Origin: Planctomycetaceae bacterium
Lineage (GTDB): Bacteria; Planctomycetota; Phycisphaerae; Sedimentisphaerales; Anaerohalosphaeraceae
Direction of reading: 5' to 3'
DNA: 64,000 bases
Assembly (NCBI GenBank): GCA_021372945.1
Contig: JAJFTK010000082.1
Coordinates: forward strand, 33,382 to 97,381
The notes below the pieces were generated by a model. The model did no database searches. It had not been told where the DNA came from and worked only from the letters and a program-made list of their open reading frames with translations. The translations under genes were made by a program, and so were the position numbers. This document shows positions 54,929 to 63,846 of this stretch, piece after piece. How positions within the stretch are numbered: position 1 is the first letter of the stretch; each line of letters begins with the position of its first letter.

Positions 54929-56545
54929 ATGGCAAAACAGATGATGTTTCAGGAAAATGCGCGGGCGCAGTTGAAGGAAGGCCTGGCGCAGCTTGCGGCG
55001 GCGGTGAAGGTGACGCTGGGGCCGACGGGGCGGAATGTGCTCCTGCAGAAGAGCTTCGGCTCGCCGCGCGTGACGAAAGATGGCGTGACCGTGAGCAAAG
55101 AAGTGGACCTGCCGGAACCCTTTAAGAATATCGGCGCCAAGATGGTCAACCAGGTCGCCAGCAAGACCAGCGACGTGGTGGGCGACGGGACGACGACGGC
55201 CACGGTGCTGACGGAGGCGATCTATAATGAGGGCCTCAAGTACGTGACCGCGGGCGTGAACCCGGTGGCGATCCAGCGCGGCATCAATAAGGCGGCTGGC
55301 GTGGTGACGGATTTTATCACAGCACAGGCCAGGCCCGTGAAGGGACATGACGATATCGCCAAGGTCGGCACCATCAGCGCCAACAACAACCCCGAGGTCG
55401 GCAGCATTTTGGCTGACGCGATGGACAAAGTCGGGCGTGAAGGCGTGATCGAGGTCGAGGAAGGCAAGGCGATGCAGACCGAACTGGAGGTCGTCGAAGG
55501 CATGCAGTTCGATAAAGGGTATATCTCTCCGTACTTCATGACCAACCCGGACACGCTGGAGGCGGTGCTGGAGGATGCGTACATCCTGCTGCACGAGAAA
55601 AAGATCTCGAGCCTGCGTGACCTGCTGCCGCTGCTGGAGAAGATCGCGCAGATGGGCGCCCCCCTGCTGATCGTGGCTGAAGACGTTGAAGGCGAGGCGC
55701 TGGCGGCGCTGGTGATCAACCGGCTGCAAGGCGTGCTGAAAGTTTGCGCGGTGAAGGCGCCGGGGTTTGGCGATCGCCGCAAGGCCATGCTGCAGGACCT
55801 GGCGATCCTGACCGGCGGCCAGGTCATCACCGAGGACCTTGGCATCAAGCTGGAAAACATCGAAGTGACGCAGCTTGGCAAGGCGGCCAAGATCGTGATC
55901 GGCAAAGAAGAGACCACCGTCATCGAAGGCGAGGGCAAGAAGAAAGACATCACGGCGCGATGCGATCAGATCCGCAGCCAGATCGAAAAAACGACCAGCG
56001 ATTACGACCGCGAGAAGCTGCAGGAGAGGCTTGCCAAGCTGACCGGCGGCGTGGCGGTGATCAAGGCCGGCGCCAGCACCGAGACCGAGATGAAGGAACG
56101 CAAGGATCTGCTTGACGACGCTCTGCACGCCACGAAGGCAGCCGCGCAGGAAGGCATCATCCCGGGCGGCGGCACGATCTATCTGCGGGCGATCCCCGAG
56201 GTGGAAAAGGCCAAGAGCAAGGCGCGCGGGGATGAGAAGATCGGCTTCGACATCGTGATGAACGCGCTGAAATCGCCAATACGGCAGATCGTGGACAATG
56301 GCGGCGGCGAAGGCGACGTGGTGGTGGCCGAACTGATGGAAAAGAACGGCAATATCGGCTATGACGCAGCCGGCGGCCAGTACGTGGATATGATCAAGGC
56401 CGGCATCATCGATCCGGCCAAAGTGGCAAGGATCGCGCTGCAGAACGCCGCGTCCGTGGCGGGGCTGATGCTGACGGCCAACGTCGTCATCACGGACCTG
56501 AAAGAGGACAAGGAAGAAAACGCCGTTCATGGGGCGATCTTCTAA
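54929..56545 (+). CDS. groEL: Chaperonin GroEL, copy 2 (no GGM tail)
   Basis: A 538-aa chaperonin with an intact ATP site ([10 protein letters not shown]) and apical domain. Its C terminus ends in a charged segment ([15 protein letters not shown]) instead of Gly-Gly-Met repeats. Such divergent tails are known in specialised second GroELs of other bacteria and change the cavity wall. The sequence contains [16 protein letters not shown] and [16 protein letters not shown], closer to classical GroEL than copy 1 in those regions. A strong terminator at 56561-56595 ends the transcript. Confidence 0.96.
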   Translation: MAKQMMFQENARAQLKEGLAQLAAAVKVTLGPTGRNVLLQKSFGSPRVTKDGVTVSKEVDLPEPFKNIGAKMVNQVASKTSDVVGDGTTTATVLTEAIYNEGLKYVTAGVNPVAIQRGINKAAGVVTDFITAQARPVKGHDDIAKVGTISANNNPEVGSILADAMDKVGREGVIEVEEGKAMQTELEVVEGMQFDKGYISPYFMTNPDTLEAVLEDAYILLHEKKISSLRDLLPLLEKIAQMGAPLLIVAEDVEGEALAALVINRLQGVLKVCAVKAPGFGDRRKAMLQDLAILTGGQVITEDLGIKLENIEVTQLGKAAKIVIGKEETTVIEGEGKKKDITARCDQIRSQIEKTTSDYDREKLQERLAKLTGGVAVIKAGASTETEMKERKDLLDDALHATKAAAQEGIIPGGGTIYLRAIPEVEKAKSKARGDEKIGFDIVMNALKSPIRQIVDNGGGEGDVVVAELMEKNGNIGYDAAGGQYVDMIKAGIIDPAKVARIALQNAASVAGLMLTANVVITDLKEDKEENAVHGAIF

Positions 56546-56560
56546 ACGATTATAAAGACA

Positions 56561-56595
56561 GGCTGGGCCCGAAATAAAAGGGCTCGGCCTTTTTT
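56561..56595 (+). terminator. Intrinsic terminator after groEL2
   Basis: Stem GGCTGGGCCC (56561-56570) pairs with GGGCTCGGCC (56580-56589), including two G-T pairs. The loop is 9 nt and six T residues follow. Confidence 0.85.
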
Positions 56596-56623
56596 AAAAT
56601 CCGAGATGATATAAGTAAGCGTT

Positions 56624-56637
56624 CACGCTTGAGCGTG
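56624..56637. promoter_or_regulatory. Short inverted repeat upstream of dnaJ
   Basis: CACGCT-TG-AGCGTG, perfect 6-bp arms about 50 bp before the dnaJ ATG. Could be an operator or a weak hairpin. Confidence 0.3.
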
Positions 56638-56685
56638 TTCGGTGCAAGAACAAGCTGAAGCCTGAACTCTTACAAGAGGATTGAT

Positions 56686-57837
56686 ATGGCCAAGAGGGAT
56701 TATTACGAAGTGCTGGGAGTTGAAAAAGGCGCTTCCACGGATGACATCAAGCGGGCATATCGCCGATTGGCCATCAAGTATCACCCTGACAAGAACCCGG
56801 GCAACAAGGAGGCAGAAGAGAAGTTCAAGGAATGCGCCGAGGCCTACGAGGTTCTCGGCGACGAGGAGAAACGCAAACGCTACGACCAGTTCGGTCATGA
56901 GGGGCTGCGCGGCTCGGGCGTTCATGATTACCAGCACATGAACGTGCAGGATATCAGCGACATGTTCGGCGATATGTTCGGCGACATGTTCGGCGATATC
57001 TTTGGCGGCGGCCGGCGAGGCGGTCGCGGAGGCGGCGGCCGGCGCGGTGCGGCGCGCGGGTATGATCTTGAGACGACCGTCGAACTGACGCTGGAGGAAG
57101 TGGCAAAGGGAACCGAAAAAACGATCGAATTCACGCGGCAGGATACGTGCCCGGACTGCAGCGGGACCGGCGTGGCCAAGGGCAAACAGCCCAGCCGCTG
57201 CAACACTTGCGGCGGCAGCGGGCAGGTGCAGCGTGCCGGTCTGGGCGGATTCTTCCAGATGGTTTCGACGTGCCCGCAGTGCCAGGGGACGGGCCAGGTC
57301 ATCACGGATCCGTGCCGCACGTGCCGGGGCCAGGGGACGGTACCGAAGAAACGCTCCGTGACGGTGAAGATTCCGGCCGGCGTGCACGAGGGCCAGGGCA
57401 TCCGCATCGCCGGTGAAGGCGAACCCGGCCGAGGCGGCGGACCGCGAGGCGACCTGTACTGCTACGTGCGGATCAAGGCGCATCCGTTCCTGATGCGGGA
57501 TGGGTCGAACCTGGTGGTCACGGTGCCGCTGAGCTTTACGCAAATGACGCTGGGCGCGATGATCGATGTGCCGACGCTGGACGGGACGCGCAAACTGAAA
57601 GTACCCGCCGGGACCCAGCACGGAAGCATCCTGCGGGTGCGCGGACAAGGCCTGCCGGAAGTAAGAAGCGGATACAAGGGAGACCTGCTGGTACAGGTGG
57701 CGGTAGAGATCCCAAAGCGGCTCAGCGCGGAGCAGGACAAGCTCTTGCGTGAGTACGCCCGGACGGAGGAAAAGGACGTAAACTCCGAGAGCAAGAATTT
57801 CTTTGAGAAAATTCGTCAACATTTTAACGGCAAATAA
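56686..57837 (+). CDS. dnaJ: Chaperone DnaJ
   Basis: A 383-aa type I J-protein. J domain 1-70 with HPD in YHPDKNPG; Gly/Phe-Met-rich region about 75-120; zinc-binding domain with the four CxxCxGxG repeats [24 protein letters not shown] and CRTCRGQG; C-terminal peptide-binding and dimer domains. Delivers substrates to DnaK and stimulates its ATPase. dnaK is not in the window. Separated from grpE by 64 bp that include a heptamer array. Confidence 0.97.
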   Translation: MAKRDYYEVLGVEKGASTDDIKRAYRRLAIKYHPDKNPGNKEAEEKFKECAEAYEVLGDEEKRKRYDQFGHEGLRGSGVHDYQHMNVQDISDMFGDMFGDMFGDIFGGGRRGGRGGGGRRGAARGYDLETTVELTLEEVAKGTEKTIEFTRQDTCPDCSGTGVAKGKQPSRCNTCGGSGQVQRAGLGGFFQMVSTCPQCQGTGQVITDPCRTCRGQGTVPKKRSVTVKIPAGVHEGQGIRIAGEGEPGRGGGPRGDLYCYVRIKAHPFLMRDGSNLVVTVPLSFTQMTLGAMIDVPTLDGTRKLKVPAGTQHGSILRVRGQGLPEVRSGYKGDLLVQVAVEIPKRLSAEQDKLLREYARTEEKDVNSESKNFFEKIRQHFNGK

Positions 57838-57853
57838 CTCCTGAAAAGCGTAT

Positions 57854-57881
57854 TGAGAATCGTCGATTGACGATGGACGAT
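57854..57881. repeat. Heptanucleotide tandem array (TGACGAT-like x4)
   Basis: Four 7-bp units: TGAGAAT, CGTCGAT, TGACGAT, GGACGAT, between dnaJ and grpE. Confidence 0.65.
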
Positions 57882-57901
57882 CGAAATAATGAGACAGAAT
57901 C

Positions 57902-58483
57902 ATGAGCAAAGAAGATAAGAAAGCTGAAAAAAAGATCGAAGAGCTTGAAGAACAATTGAAAACCCTTCAGCAAGAGATCGAAACGCTCAAAATTGAAAAG
58001 CAGGATGTTTTTGAACAGCTTCAGCGGGTTGGCGCCGACTATGCCAACTATCAAAAGCGCACGATCAGGCAAATCACCGATTCGGTCGCTTATGAGAAGA
58101 AGGCGATCATCCGTTCGATCCTGCCGTCAATCGATAATTTCGAGCATGCGCTGGCACACGCGATCGCGACGCAGGGCGAAGAGGACAACCTGGTCAAAGG
58201 CATTCAACTGGTATTTACGCACCTGCTGGATGCCCTGAAGGCCCATGGCGTGGAACGGATCGAGGCCGGCGGCAAGAAGTTTGACCCTGTCGAACACGAG
58301 GCCATGATGCAGCGATGTGAACCGGATAAGCAAGACAATCTCGTGCTGGAGGTTTACCAGACCGGCTACCGGATGGGTGACCAGATCGTGCGGCCGGCGA
58401 AGGTGATCGTCAATAAACTGTCTGCCAGTGGGGCACAGACGGAACCGGTGGAACCGGCTGAAGAAACAACGGACGTTGAATAA
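57902..58483 (+). CDS. grpE: Nucleotide exchange factor GrpE
   Basis: A 193-aa protein. A long N-terminal coiled coil (about 5-60, Lys/Glu-rich) leads to the GrpE head with QRVGADYANYQKRT, LPSIDNFEHAL and FDPVEHEAMMQ, then DQIVRPAKVIVNK near the end. Releases ADP from DnaK. The order dnaJ-grpE without dnaK is unusual but not unique. Confidence 0.95.
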   Translation: MSKEDKKAEKKIEELEEQLKTLQQEIETLKIEKQDVFEQLQRVGADYANYQKRTIRQITDSVAYEKKAIIRSILPSIDNFEHALAHAIATQGEEDNLVKGIQLVFTHLLDALKAHGVERIEAGGKKFDPVEHEAMMQRCEPDKQDNLVLEVYQTGYRMGDQIVRPAKVIVNKLSASGAQTEPVEPAEETTDVE

Positions 58484-58511
58484 TTGTAAACTGTATATTG
58501 CGGGTGGACCG

Positions 58512-58826
58512 ATGCCGACATACGAATATAAATGCAGCGGATGCGAACAAGTGGTGGAGATCTTTCAATCGATCACGGCCAGGCCGGTGAAGAAGTGCCC
58601 CCTGTGCGGTAAGCTGAAACTAAAGCGCCTGCTGGGAACGGGCGCGGGGCTGATATTCAAAGGATCAGGCTTCTACGCGACGGATTACCGCAGCGAAGGC
58701 TACAAGAAAGCGGCTCAGGGCGAAAGGCCCGCGGCCCCGGCGGATAAAAAGGAAACCAAGACGGAGACGAAGTCCGAGACAAAGACAGAATCAACGTCTC
58801 CGGCAAGAGACAAGAAAACAGCGTAA
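58512..58826 (+). CDS. FmdB-family zinc-ribbon protein
   Basis: A 104-aa protein from ATG 58512. The N-terminal zinc ribbon begins MPTYEYKCSGC and has C8, C11, C29 and C32, as in the FmdB/CxxC_CxxC_SSSS regulatory family. GTGAGLIFKGSGFYATDY is the conserved family segment. The C-terminal 35 residues are a Lys/Thr/Glu-rich low-complexity tail. Often found near chaperone genes; its molecular role is not established. 28 bp after grpE. Confidence 0.88.
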   Translation: MPTYEYKCSGCEQVVEIFQSITARPVKKCPLCGKLKLKRLLGTGAGLIFKGSGFYATDYRSEGYKKAAQGERPAAPADKKETKTETKSETKTESTSPARDKKTA

Positions 58827-58854
58827 GCGCGAGCCGGCTTGATGAACTGTTCAC

Positions 58855-59049
58855 TTAAAAGATCGTGTTCAAATCCGAAGCCATCAGTGTTCCAAAGCCT
58901 GTGGTCGCAGCCAAAACGATGGAATCGATCGAAAAACCGCCTTCCCTTGCTCCCACTTTAAGTACAAAGCTGCACTGTGTGTTTGCAGCCAGATCGGCGG
59001 CTGTGATGCCAATACGCCTGTCAAGACAACCACGTCCAATGGTCGCCAA
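58855..59049 (-). pseudogene. Possible C-terminal remnant of a secreted carbohydrate-binding-like protein
   Basis: An open frame of 64 codons with no ribosome site and only a TTG at its 5' end. The translation includes CSFVLKVGAREGGFSIDSIV, a pattern resembling the closing strands of carbohydrate-binding or lectin-like beta-sandwich domains in large secreted proteins. No upstream part of such a gene is visible; the frame closes before greA. This is a weak resemblance judged by eye. Confidence 0.25.
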
Positions 59050-59106
59050 GATCGGACCATTGCCGCTCCATTACTCTCGCGGCTAAGATGGGACGGATAG
59101 CTCCAA

Positions 59107-59132
59107 GGCAGAGGTAGAACCCTGCCTCTGCC
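59107..59132. repeat. GC-rich hairpin element between convergent genes
   Basis: GGCAGAGG (59107-59114) and CCTCTGCC (59125-59132), a perfect 8-bp stem with a 10-nt loop just downstream of the greA stop. May act as a terminator although no T-run follows. Confidence 0.55.
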
Positions 59133-59142
59133 AGAGCACGCG

Positions 59143-59622
59143 TTATTTAAATTCGCTGCGGGCAATATCTAACACTTCGAAGTGCAACTCGCCTTTTGGT
59201 ACGACTGCGGTCACTTTGTCCCCCACGCGGCTGTCGAGGATGGCCTGGCCGATGGGCGAGAGGATGGAGATGGAGTCGTCGGTGAGGTCGGCGTCGTAAG
59301 GGCCCAGGAGCTGCCAGGTTACCTTGTTTTGAGTATCCAGGTTGAGCAGCGTGATGACCGCGCCGAAAGCGGCCTTGTCGAGGGGTGCCAGGGTGCAGTC
59401 GGTGGGCTTTGAGAAGTTGAGCTTGCCGCGAGTCTCGCCGAGACGGCCCTCGACAAAGCCGAGGTTCTGTCGGCCGTAGATGTATTCGCCGTTTTCACTG
59501 AGGTCGCCCTGCTCGCGAGCCTCGCCGACGCGTTTTCGCAATTCGACGGCCTCCTTTTCGAGCTGGGCCAGTTCCTCTTTGAGCTTGTTATATCCCGTTT
59601 GTGAGATCGGGTGGATTTCCAT
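59143..59622 (-). CDS. greA: Transcription elongation factor GreA
   Basis: A 159-aa protein with the normal GreA length. The N-terminal coiled coil has the tip sequence GDLSENGEY with the catalytic acidic residues (consensus GDLSENAEY). The C-terminal FKBP-like domain includes DDSISILSPIGQAILDSRVGD. It stimulates transcript cleavage by stalled RNA polymerase. The promoter is at 59708-59736, and the leader carries eight copies of a heptamer. Confidence 0.92.
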   Translation of the reverse strand: MEIHPISQTGYNKLKEELAQLEKEAVELRKRVGEAREQGDLSENGEYIYGRQNLGFVEGRLGETRGKLNFSKPTDCTLAPLDKAAFGAVITLLNLDTQNKVTWQLLGPYDADLTDDSISILSPIGQAILDSRVGDKVTAVVPKGELHFEVLDIARSEFK

Positions 59623-59637
59623 AATTCCGTCACCACT

Positions 59638-59693
59638 TATCAGTTATCAGTCATCAGTCAACAGTCATCAGTCATCAGTCATCAGTCATCAGT
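59638..59693. repeat. Heptanucleotide tandem array (CATCAGT x8)
   Basis: Eight consecutive 7-bp units: TATCAGT x2, CATCAGT, CAACAGT, CATCAGT x4. The longest array in the window, inside the predicted greA mRNA leader. Confidence 0.92.
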
Positions 59694-59707
59694 TTCATTT
59701 GAGAGGC

Positions 59708-59736
59708 ACTATAACAGAGGATGTTTCGATTTTCAA
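59708..59736 (-). promoter_or_regulatory. Candidate promoter for greA
   Basis: Minus strand: TTGAAA (59736-59731), 17 bp, TATAGT (59713-59708). The -35 box lies inside a heptamer array. Confidence 0.65.
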
Positions 59737-59765
59737 TTTGCGATTTCAATTTTCCATTTTAGTCA
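59724..59765. repeat. Heptanucleotide array, degenerate (TTTCGAT-like x6)
   Basis: Units TTTCGAT, TTTCAAT, TTGCGAT, TTCAATT, TTCCATT, TTAGTCA; the last two or three are weak. Overlaps the greA -35 box. Confidence 0.55.
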
Positions 59766-59803
59766 AATCCGAATTCGGTTTATCCTTTATGGTGCGTTTT
59801 CGA

Positions 59804-59832
59804 TTGACAAGCCTTGTGTACGCAAGTAGGAT
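59804..59832 (+). promoter_or_regulatory. Candidate promoter for icd
   Basis: TTGACA (59804-59809), 17 bp, TAGGAT (59827-59832), giving a leader of about 60 nt. Confidence 0.6.
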
Positions 59833-59850
59833 ACCGGGCTGTTTAATTGC

Positions 59851-59878
59851 TTATTGATGATAGATGATTGACGACTGT
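59851..59878. repeat. Heptanucleotide tandem array (TGATTGA-like x4)
   Basis: Units TTATTGA, TGATAGA, TGATTGA, CGACTGT in the predicted icd leader. Confidence 0.55.
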
Positions 59879-59901
59879 AAATAGATACAGGAGATGAGTT
59901 T

Positions 59902-60978
59902 ATGGTAAAGGTGACGTTGATACGGGGTGACGGGATCGGGCCTGAGATCGCGGAGGCGGCGCGGCGGTGCATTGATGCGACGGGCGCCAAGATCGAGTGG
60001 GACGTGCAGGAGGCGGGGGTGGATGTGATGGCGACGGCGGGGACTCCCCTGCCGGAAGCGACACTGGAGAGCGTGCGGCGAAACGGGGTCGCGCTGAAGG
60101 CGCCGATCACGACGCCGGTGGGCACGGGGTTTCGCAGCGTGAACGTGCACCTGCGGCAGATCTTTGAGTTGTACGCGTGCGTGCGTCCGTGCAAGAGCTA
60201 CCAGGGCGTGCGGAGCCGGTACGACAATATCGATTTGGTGATCGTGCGCGAGAATACCGAGGACCTGTACGCGGGCATCGAGTTCGAGAAGGGTAAGGCC
60301 GAGACGCTGGAGCTGATCGAGTGGCTCAACGCGCACAGCAGCCGCAAGATCGGGCCCAATACGGGCGTGAGCATCAAGCCGATCTCGGTGGAGGGGACGA
60401 CGCGGATCGTGAAGTACGCGTTTGAGTATGCGCGCAAGAACGGACGCAAGAAGGTGACGAGCGTGCACAAGGCGAACATCATGAAGTACTCTGACGGGTT
60501 GTGGCTGGAGATCAGCCGCAATGTGGCCAGGCAGTACGCGGATATTGAGTTCGAGGACCGCATCGTGGATAATATGTGCATGCAGCTTGTGCAGAAGCCC
60601 GAGCTGTACGACGTAATCGTGCTGCCGAATTTATATGGCGACATTTTGAGCGATCTGTGCGCGGGGCTGGTCGGCGGGCTGGGGGTGGCGCCGGGGGCGA
60701 ACATCGGCAACAAGGGCGCGATCTTCGAGGCGACCCACGGCAGCGCACCCAAGTACAAGGGGCTCAACAAGGTCAACCCTGTGGCGCTGATCCTGAGCGG
60801 CGTGCTGATGCTGCGGCATCTGGAGATGAACGACCAGGCGGACCGGCTGGAGAAGGCTGTGGCGGACGTGATCGCGGAAGGCAAGTCGGTGACGTATGAT
60901 ATGAAGCCCGAGCGCGATGACCCGACGGCAGTAGGAACGAAGGAAATGGCAGACGCGATTATCGCAAAGATGCGATAA
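59902..60978 (+). CDS. icd: NAD(P)-dependent isocitrate dehydrogenase (isocitrate/isopropylmalate dehydrogenase family)
   Basis: A 358-aa enzyme of the short beta-decarboxylating dehydrogenase type. It starts with [12 protein letters not shown]; the substrate-binding segment is [17 protein letters not shown], with [12 protein letters not shown], then the metal site in [17 protein letters not shown] and the cofactor site in [19 protein letters not shown] and the absence of a leu cluster favour isocitrate over 3-isopropylmalate. The short length fits the NAD-type group. Ribosome site GGAGATGAG. Confidence 0.85.
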   Translation: MVKVTLIRGDGIGPEIAEAARRCIDATGAKIEWDVQEAGVDVMATAGTPLPEATLESVRRNGVALKAPITTPVGTGFRSVNVHLRQIFELYACVRPCKSYQGVRSRYDNIDLVIVRENTEDLYAGIEFEKGKAETLELIEWLNAHSSRKIGPNTGVSIKPISVEGTTRIVKYAFEYARKNGRKKVTSVHKANIMKYSDGLWLEISRNVARQYADIEFEDRIVDNMCMQLVQKPELYDVIVLPNLYGDILSDLCAGLVGGLGVAPGANIGNKGAIFEATHGSAPKYKGLNKVNPVALILSGVLMLRHLEMNDQADRLEKAVADVIAEGKSVTYDMKPERDDPTAVGTKEMADAIIAKMR

Positions 60979-60986
60979 TCGCAAAA

Positions 60987-61014
60987 TCCGAAATTCTAAA
61001 CTCTAAATACTAAA
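60987..61014. repeat. Heptanucleotide tandem array (TTCTAAA-like x4)
   Basis: Units TCCGAAA, TTCTAAA, CTCTAAA, TACTAAA, starting 9 bp after the icd stop; decayed 7-bp units continue to about 61042. Confidence 0.7.
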
Positions 61015-61065
61015 CAAATTCAAATTTCAAAATCTCAAATAAGAAACAAGTAAGAAAACAAATCA

Positions 61066-62256
61066 TTGAATCAGAACGCGTTTCGAGAGATCGTTTCGGG
61101 GAAAGACCGGCGGCGGCGGGCGGCGCTGCTGCGACCGGGGTTGCGGGTGCTGTCATGGGGCTGGGCGGCGATCATCCGTGCGCGAAACGCGGGGTATGAT
61201 GGAGGGTGGCTGCGGGTGTATGACGCAAGCGGAAGCAAGGCCAAGCAGAGCTTGACCGTGGCACCCAATAATGGACAGAGAACAGAGGACAGAGGACAGA
61301 GGACATGCACGGGCCAGCCGCCCGTACCGCCGGTTATCAGCGTGGGGAATATCACGACGGGCGGGACGGGCAAGACGCCGCTGGTTGTGTGGTTGTGCAA
61401 TTACCTGCACGGGCGCGGGGTAAAGTGTGCGATTTTGACGCGCGGGTATAAGACGTGCCCGGGCCAGGTGACGGACGAGCCGGCGCTGCTTGGCAAGGCG
61501 TGCCCGGCGGCGGCGGTGGTGGTGGACCATGACCGGGTCGCAGGGGCACGAAAGGCGATCGAGCAGCACCATGCCCAGGCACTGGTGCTGGATGACGGGT
61601 TCCAGCATCGACGGCTGCGGCGAGACCTGGATATTGTGGCTGTCGATGCGACGTGCCCGTTTGGGTACGGGCGGATGCTGCCGGCGGGGTTGCTGCGGGA
61701 GCCGCTGTGCGGGCTCAAACGCGCCGGGGCGGTCGTGATCACGCGTTTTGACCAGGCGGACGAAGAGCAGGTCAAGCGGCTGGAGCAGGAGATCCGGCGG
61801 CTGGCGCCGCGTGCGGCGGTCGCCAAGGCGGTGCATCGGCATACGCACGCGGTGACGGCGGGCAGCCGGCGGATGACGATCGAGGAACTGCGGCAGCGGC
61901 CGGTGTTTGCATTTTGCGGGATCGGCAATCCGAAGGCGTTCTATGACTGCCTGGCGCAGCAGGCGATCCGGCTGACGGGGACGCGGACGTTCGATGACCA
62001 TCACCCCTACACGGACGGCGAGATGAAAGACGTGTTCCGGCAGGCGGCGGCCAGCGGCGCCGAGGTGATCCTGTGCACGCAGAAGGATTGGGTCAAGAGC
62101 GCCCTGCTGGCGCCGGCGATGAAGCCGGTGTTGGCGTATATGGCGATGGAACTGGAGTTTGTGGAAGGGCTGGAACCGTTGAAAACGCTGGTCGATGAAA
62201 CAATAGAAAAATCCGAAATACGAAATCCGAAATTCGAAACAAATACAAAATCATGA
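61066..62256 (+). CDS. lpxK: Tetraacyldisaccharide 4'-kinase LpxK, with repeat-derived insertion and tail
   Basis: A 396-aa kinase that phosphorylates the lipid A disaccharide at the inner membrane. TTG 61066 is used because the family N terminus (FREIVSGKDRRR, then LSWGWAAIIRARNAGYD) starts there; no ribosome site is visible. Walker A GGTGKT is at 99-104, about 40 residues later than usual. The extra part (about 62-86) includes GQRTEDRGQRT, encoded by a heptamer array. ILTRGYK, LDDGFQHRRL and DDHHPYTDGEM are family motifs. The last residues (about 379-396) are also encoded by a heptamer array. Shows that LPS-type lipid A is made. Confidence 0.88.
   Translation: MNQNAFREIVSGKDRRRRAALLRPGLRVLSWGWAAIIRARNAGYDGGWLRVYDASGSKAKQSLTVAPNNGQRTEDRGQRTCTGQPPVPPVISVGNITTGGTGKTPLVVWLCNYLHGRGVKCAILTRGYKTCPGQVTDEPALLGKACPAAAVVVDHDRVAGARKAIEQHHAQALVLDDGFQHRRLRRDLDIVAVDATCPFGYGRMLPAGLLREPLCGLKRAGAVVITRFDQADEEQVKRLEQEIRRLAPRAAVAKAVHRHTHAVTAGSRRMTIEELRQRPVFAFCGIGNPKAFYDCLAQQAIRLTGTRTFDDHHPYTDGEMKDVFRQAAASGAEVILCTQKDWVKSALLAPAMKPVLAYMAMELEFVEGLEPLKTLVDETIEKSEIRNPKFETNTKS
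61275..61305. repeat. Heptanucleotide tandem array inside lpxK (ACAGAGG x4)
   Basis: Units ACAGAGA, ACAGAGG x3 and a partial ACA, in frame within lpxK codons about 70-80. Confidence 0.9.
62210..62237. repeat. Heptanucleotide tandem array (AATCCGA x4) at the lpxK 3' end
   Basis: Units AATCCGA, AATACGA, AATCCGA, AATTCGA, with weaker units to 62251. It encodes the last residues of LpxK. Confidence 0.85.
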
Positions 62257-62281
62257 AATTCGAATGTTCAAAACAGGCAGA

Positions 62282-62300
62282 CACGGGCAAGATGCCCGTG
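62282..62300. repeat. GC-rich hairpin element
   Basis: CACGGGCA-AGA-TGCCCGTG, a perfect 8-bp stem between lpxK and hldE, 19 bp before the hldE ATG. Confidence 0.65.
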
Positions 62301-62319
62301 CCACGATGGAAGAGTTCGT

Positions 62320-63804
62320 ATGAGTTATAAGAAACTGCTGAAGGCGGTGACGAACCTGGGATCGCCGCGCGTGCTGCTGGTGGGCGATTTCATGCTGGAT
62401 AGCTATATCTACGGCGATGCGCTGCGGATCAGCCCGGAGGCGCCCGTGCAGGTCCTGAAGGTGGTGCGGAGAGAATACGCCGGGGGCGGGGCCTCGTCGG
62501 TGGCGGCGGACGTGCTGGAGCTTGGGGCCAAGTGTTATTGCGTGGGCGTGATCGGCAACGATATGAACGGCCGCAAGCTGATCGAGATACTGAAGACGCG
62601 CGGGGCCGAGACGGACGGCATTGTGGTGCTTGAGGAGCGGCCGACGATCACGAAGGAGCGGATGATCGGCCTGGCGCAGCATCGGCACCGACAGCAGCTT
62701 TTGCGGATCGATGACGAATGCACCGACGGATTGACGGACAGCCAATACGAGCGGCTGATGGGGCTGTACCTGGAGCAACTGCCGCAGTGCGATGTGGTGT
62801 GTTTGCAGGATTATAATAAGGGCCTGCTGAGCAAGGATTTCTGTCGATTGCTGATCGAGGCGGCCAGGACGGCGGGCAAGCGGGTGCTGGTGGACCCGCC
62901 GCTGCACCAGGACTACAGCAAATTCATCGGCGCCAGCCTGATTACGCCAAATCGCAAGGAGACAAGCTGTGCGGTGGGCTTTGAGATCAAGACGATCGCT
63001 GACGCCGAGCGCGCATCGAAACTGCTGCGGGAATCGCTGCAGCTGGAGATGACCGTCATCACGCTGGACAAGGAGGGTGCGTACCTGCAGACGGCGACCT
63101 TGGGGCAGCATCTGCCGACGCAGGCGCGGACGGTCTATGACGTGACGGGCGCCGGCGATATGATGCTGGCGACGCTGGCAGTGACGCTGGCGGCCGGCAA
63201 CGACCCGGTAACGGCGCTTCAGCTTGCCAATATCGCCAGCGGCATCGAAGTCGAAAAGTTCGGCGTGGCAACGGTGAGCGTCGATGAGATCGTCAACGAG
63301 ATCATCTCGACGCATCGCGGCAAGGTCGGCAAGATCCATTCCGCCGAGGACCTTGTCAAACAGCTTGCGTTTCATCGGCAGCACAAAGAGACGATCGTGT
63401 TCACAAACGGGTGCTTTGACGTGCTGCATCGCGGGCATATCGAATATCTGAAGTTCTGCCGGGACAAAGGCGATATCGTGGTCGTCGGGCTAAACAGCGA
63501 CGCATCGGTGCGGCAGCTTAAAGGGCCGCAGCGCCCGATCAATAATCAGCATGACCGGGCGGCAGTGCTGGCGGCGCTGGAATGCGTGGATTACGTGACG
63601 ATCTTCGAAGAGCCGGACCCGCTGAATATCGTCATGAAGGTGCATCCGGATGTGCTGGTGAAGGGGCAGGACTGGGCGCAAAAGGGAGTGGTTGGCAGGG
63701 AGTTCGTGGAGTCGTACGGCGGGCGGGTGGAACTGGCGCCGCTGGTCGATGGCAAGAGTTCGACGGCCACGATCGAAAAACTTAAAGGACTGCACGAAGA
63801 GTAA
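62320..63804 (+). CDS. hldE: Bifunctional heptose-7-phosphate kinase / heptose-1-phosphate adenylyltransferase HldE
   Basis: A 494-aa fusion. Residues about 1-330 are a PfkB/ribokinase-type kinase with LVGDFMLDSYIYGD, GGGASSVAADVLELGA and the catalytic DVTGAGDMMLATLAV. Residues about 350-494 are a cytidylyltransferase-like nucleotidyltransferase with FTNGCFDVLHRGHIEYL and GLNSDASVRQLKGPQRPI. It makes ADP-heptose precursors for the LPS inner core. Its location after lpxK forms a small LPS group. An upstream hairpin may affect its translation. Confidence 0.95.
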   Translation: MSYKKLLKAVTNLGSPRVLLVGDFMLDSYIYGDALRISPEAPVQVLKVVRREYAGGGASSVAADVLELGAKCYCVGVIGNDMNGRKLIEILKTRGAETDGIVVLEERPTITKERMIGLAQHRHRQQLLRIDDECTDGLTDSQYERLMGLYLEQLPQCDVVCLQDYNKGLLSKDFCRLLIEAARTAGKRVLVDPPLHQDYSKFIGASLITPNRKETSCAVGFEIKTIADAERASKLLRESLQLEMTVITLDKEGAYLQTATLGQHLPTQARTVYDVTGAGDMMLATLAVTLAAGNDPVTALQLANIASGIEVEKFGVATVSVDEIVNEIISTHRGKVGKIHSAEDLVKQLAFHRQHKETIVFTNGCFDVLHRGHIEYLKFCRDKGDIVVVGLNSDASVRQLKGPQRPINNQHDRAAVLAALECVDYVTIFEEPDPLNIVMKVHPDVLVKGQDWAQKGVVGREFVESYGGRVELAPLVDGKSSTATIEKLKGLHEE

Positions 63805-63809
63805 TTGAC

Positions 63810-63826
63810 GGTGGACACGGTCCACC
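63810..63826. repeat. Short perfect hairpin after hldE
   Basis: GGTGGAC-ACG-GTCCACC, 7-bp stem, 6 bp after the hldE stop. No T-run follows. Confidence 0.5.
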
Positions 63827-63846
63827 CGGCGAATGGCAAGTCCCGA

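Larger units (their letters stand above)
58827..59142. other. Convergent intergenic region between fmdB-like and greA (316 bp)
   Basis: No intact gene. It contains a possible decayed coding fragment on the minus strand (58855-59049) and a GC-rich hairpin (59107-59132) close to the greA stop. Confidence 0.55.

Noticed and set aside
56624-56637. Terminator upstream of dnaJ
   Set aside because: The stem is only 6 bp and no T-run follows; a much better terminator lies at 56561-56595.
59638-59693. CRISPR array
   Set aside because: Units are 7 bp with no spacers; this is a simple tandem repeat.
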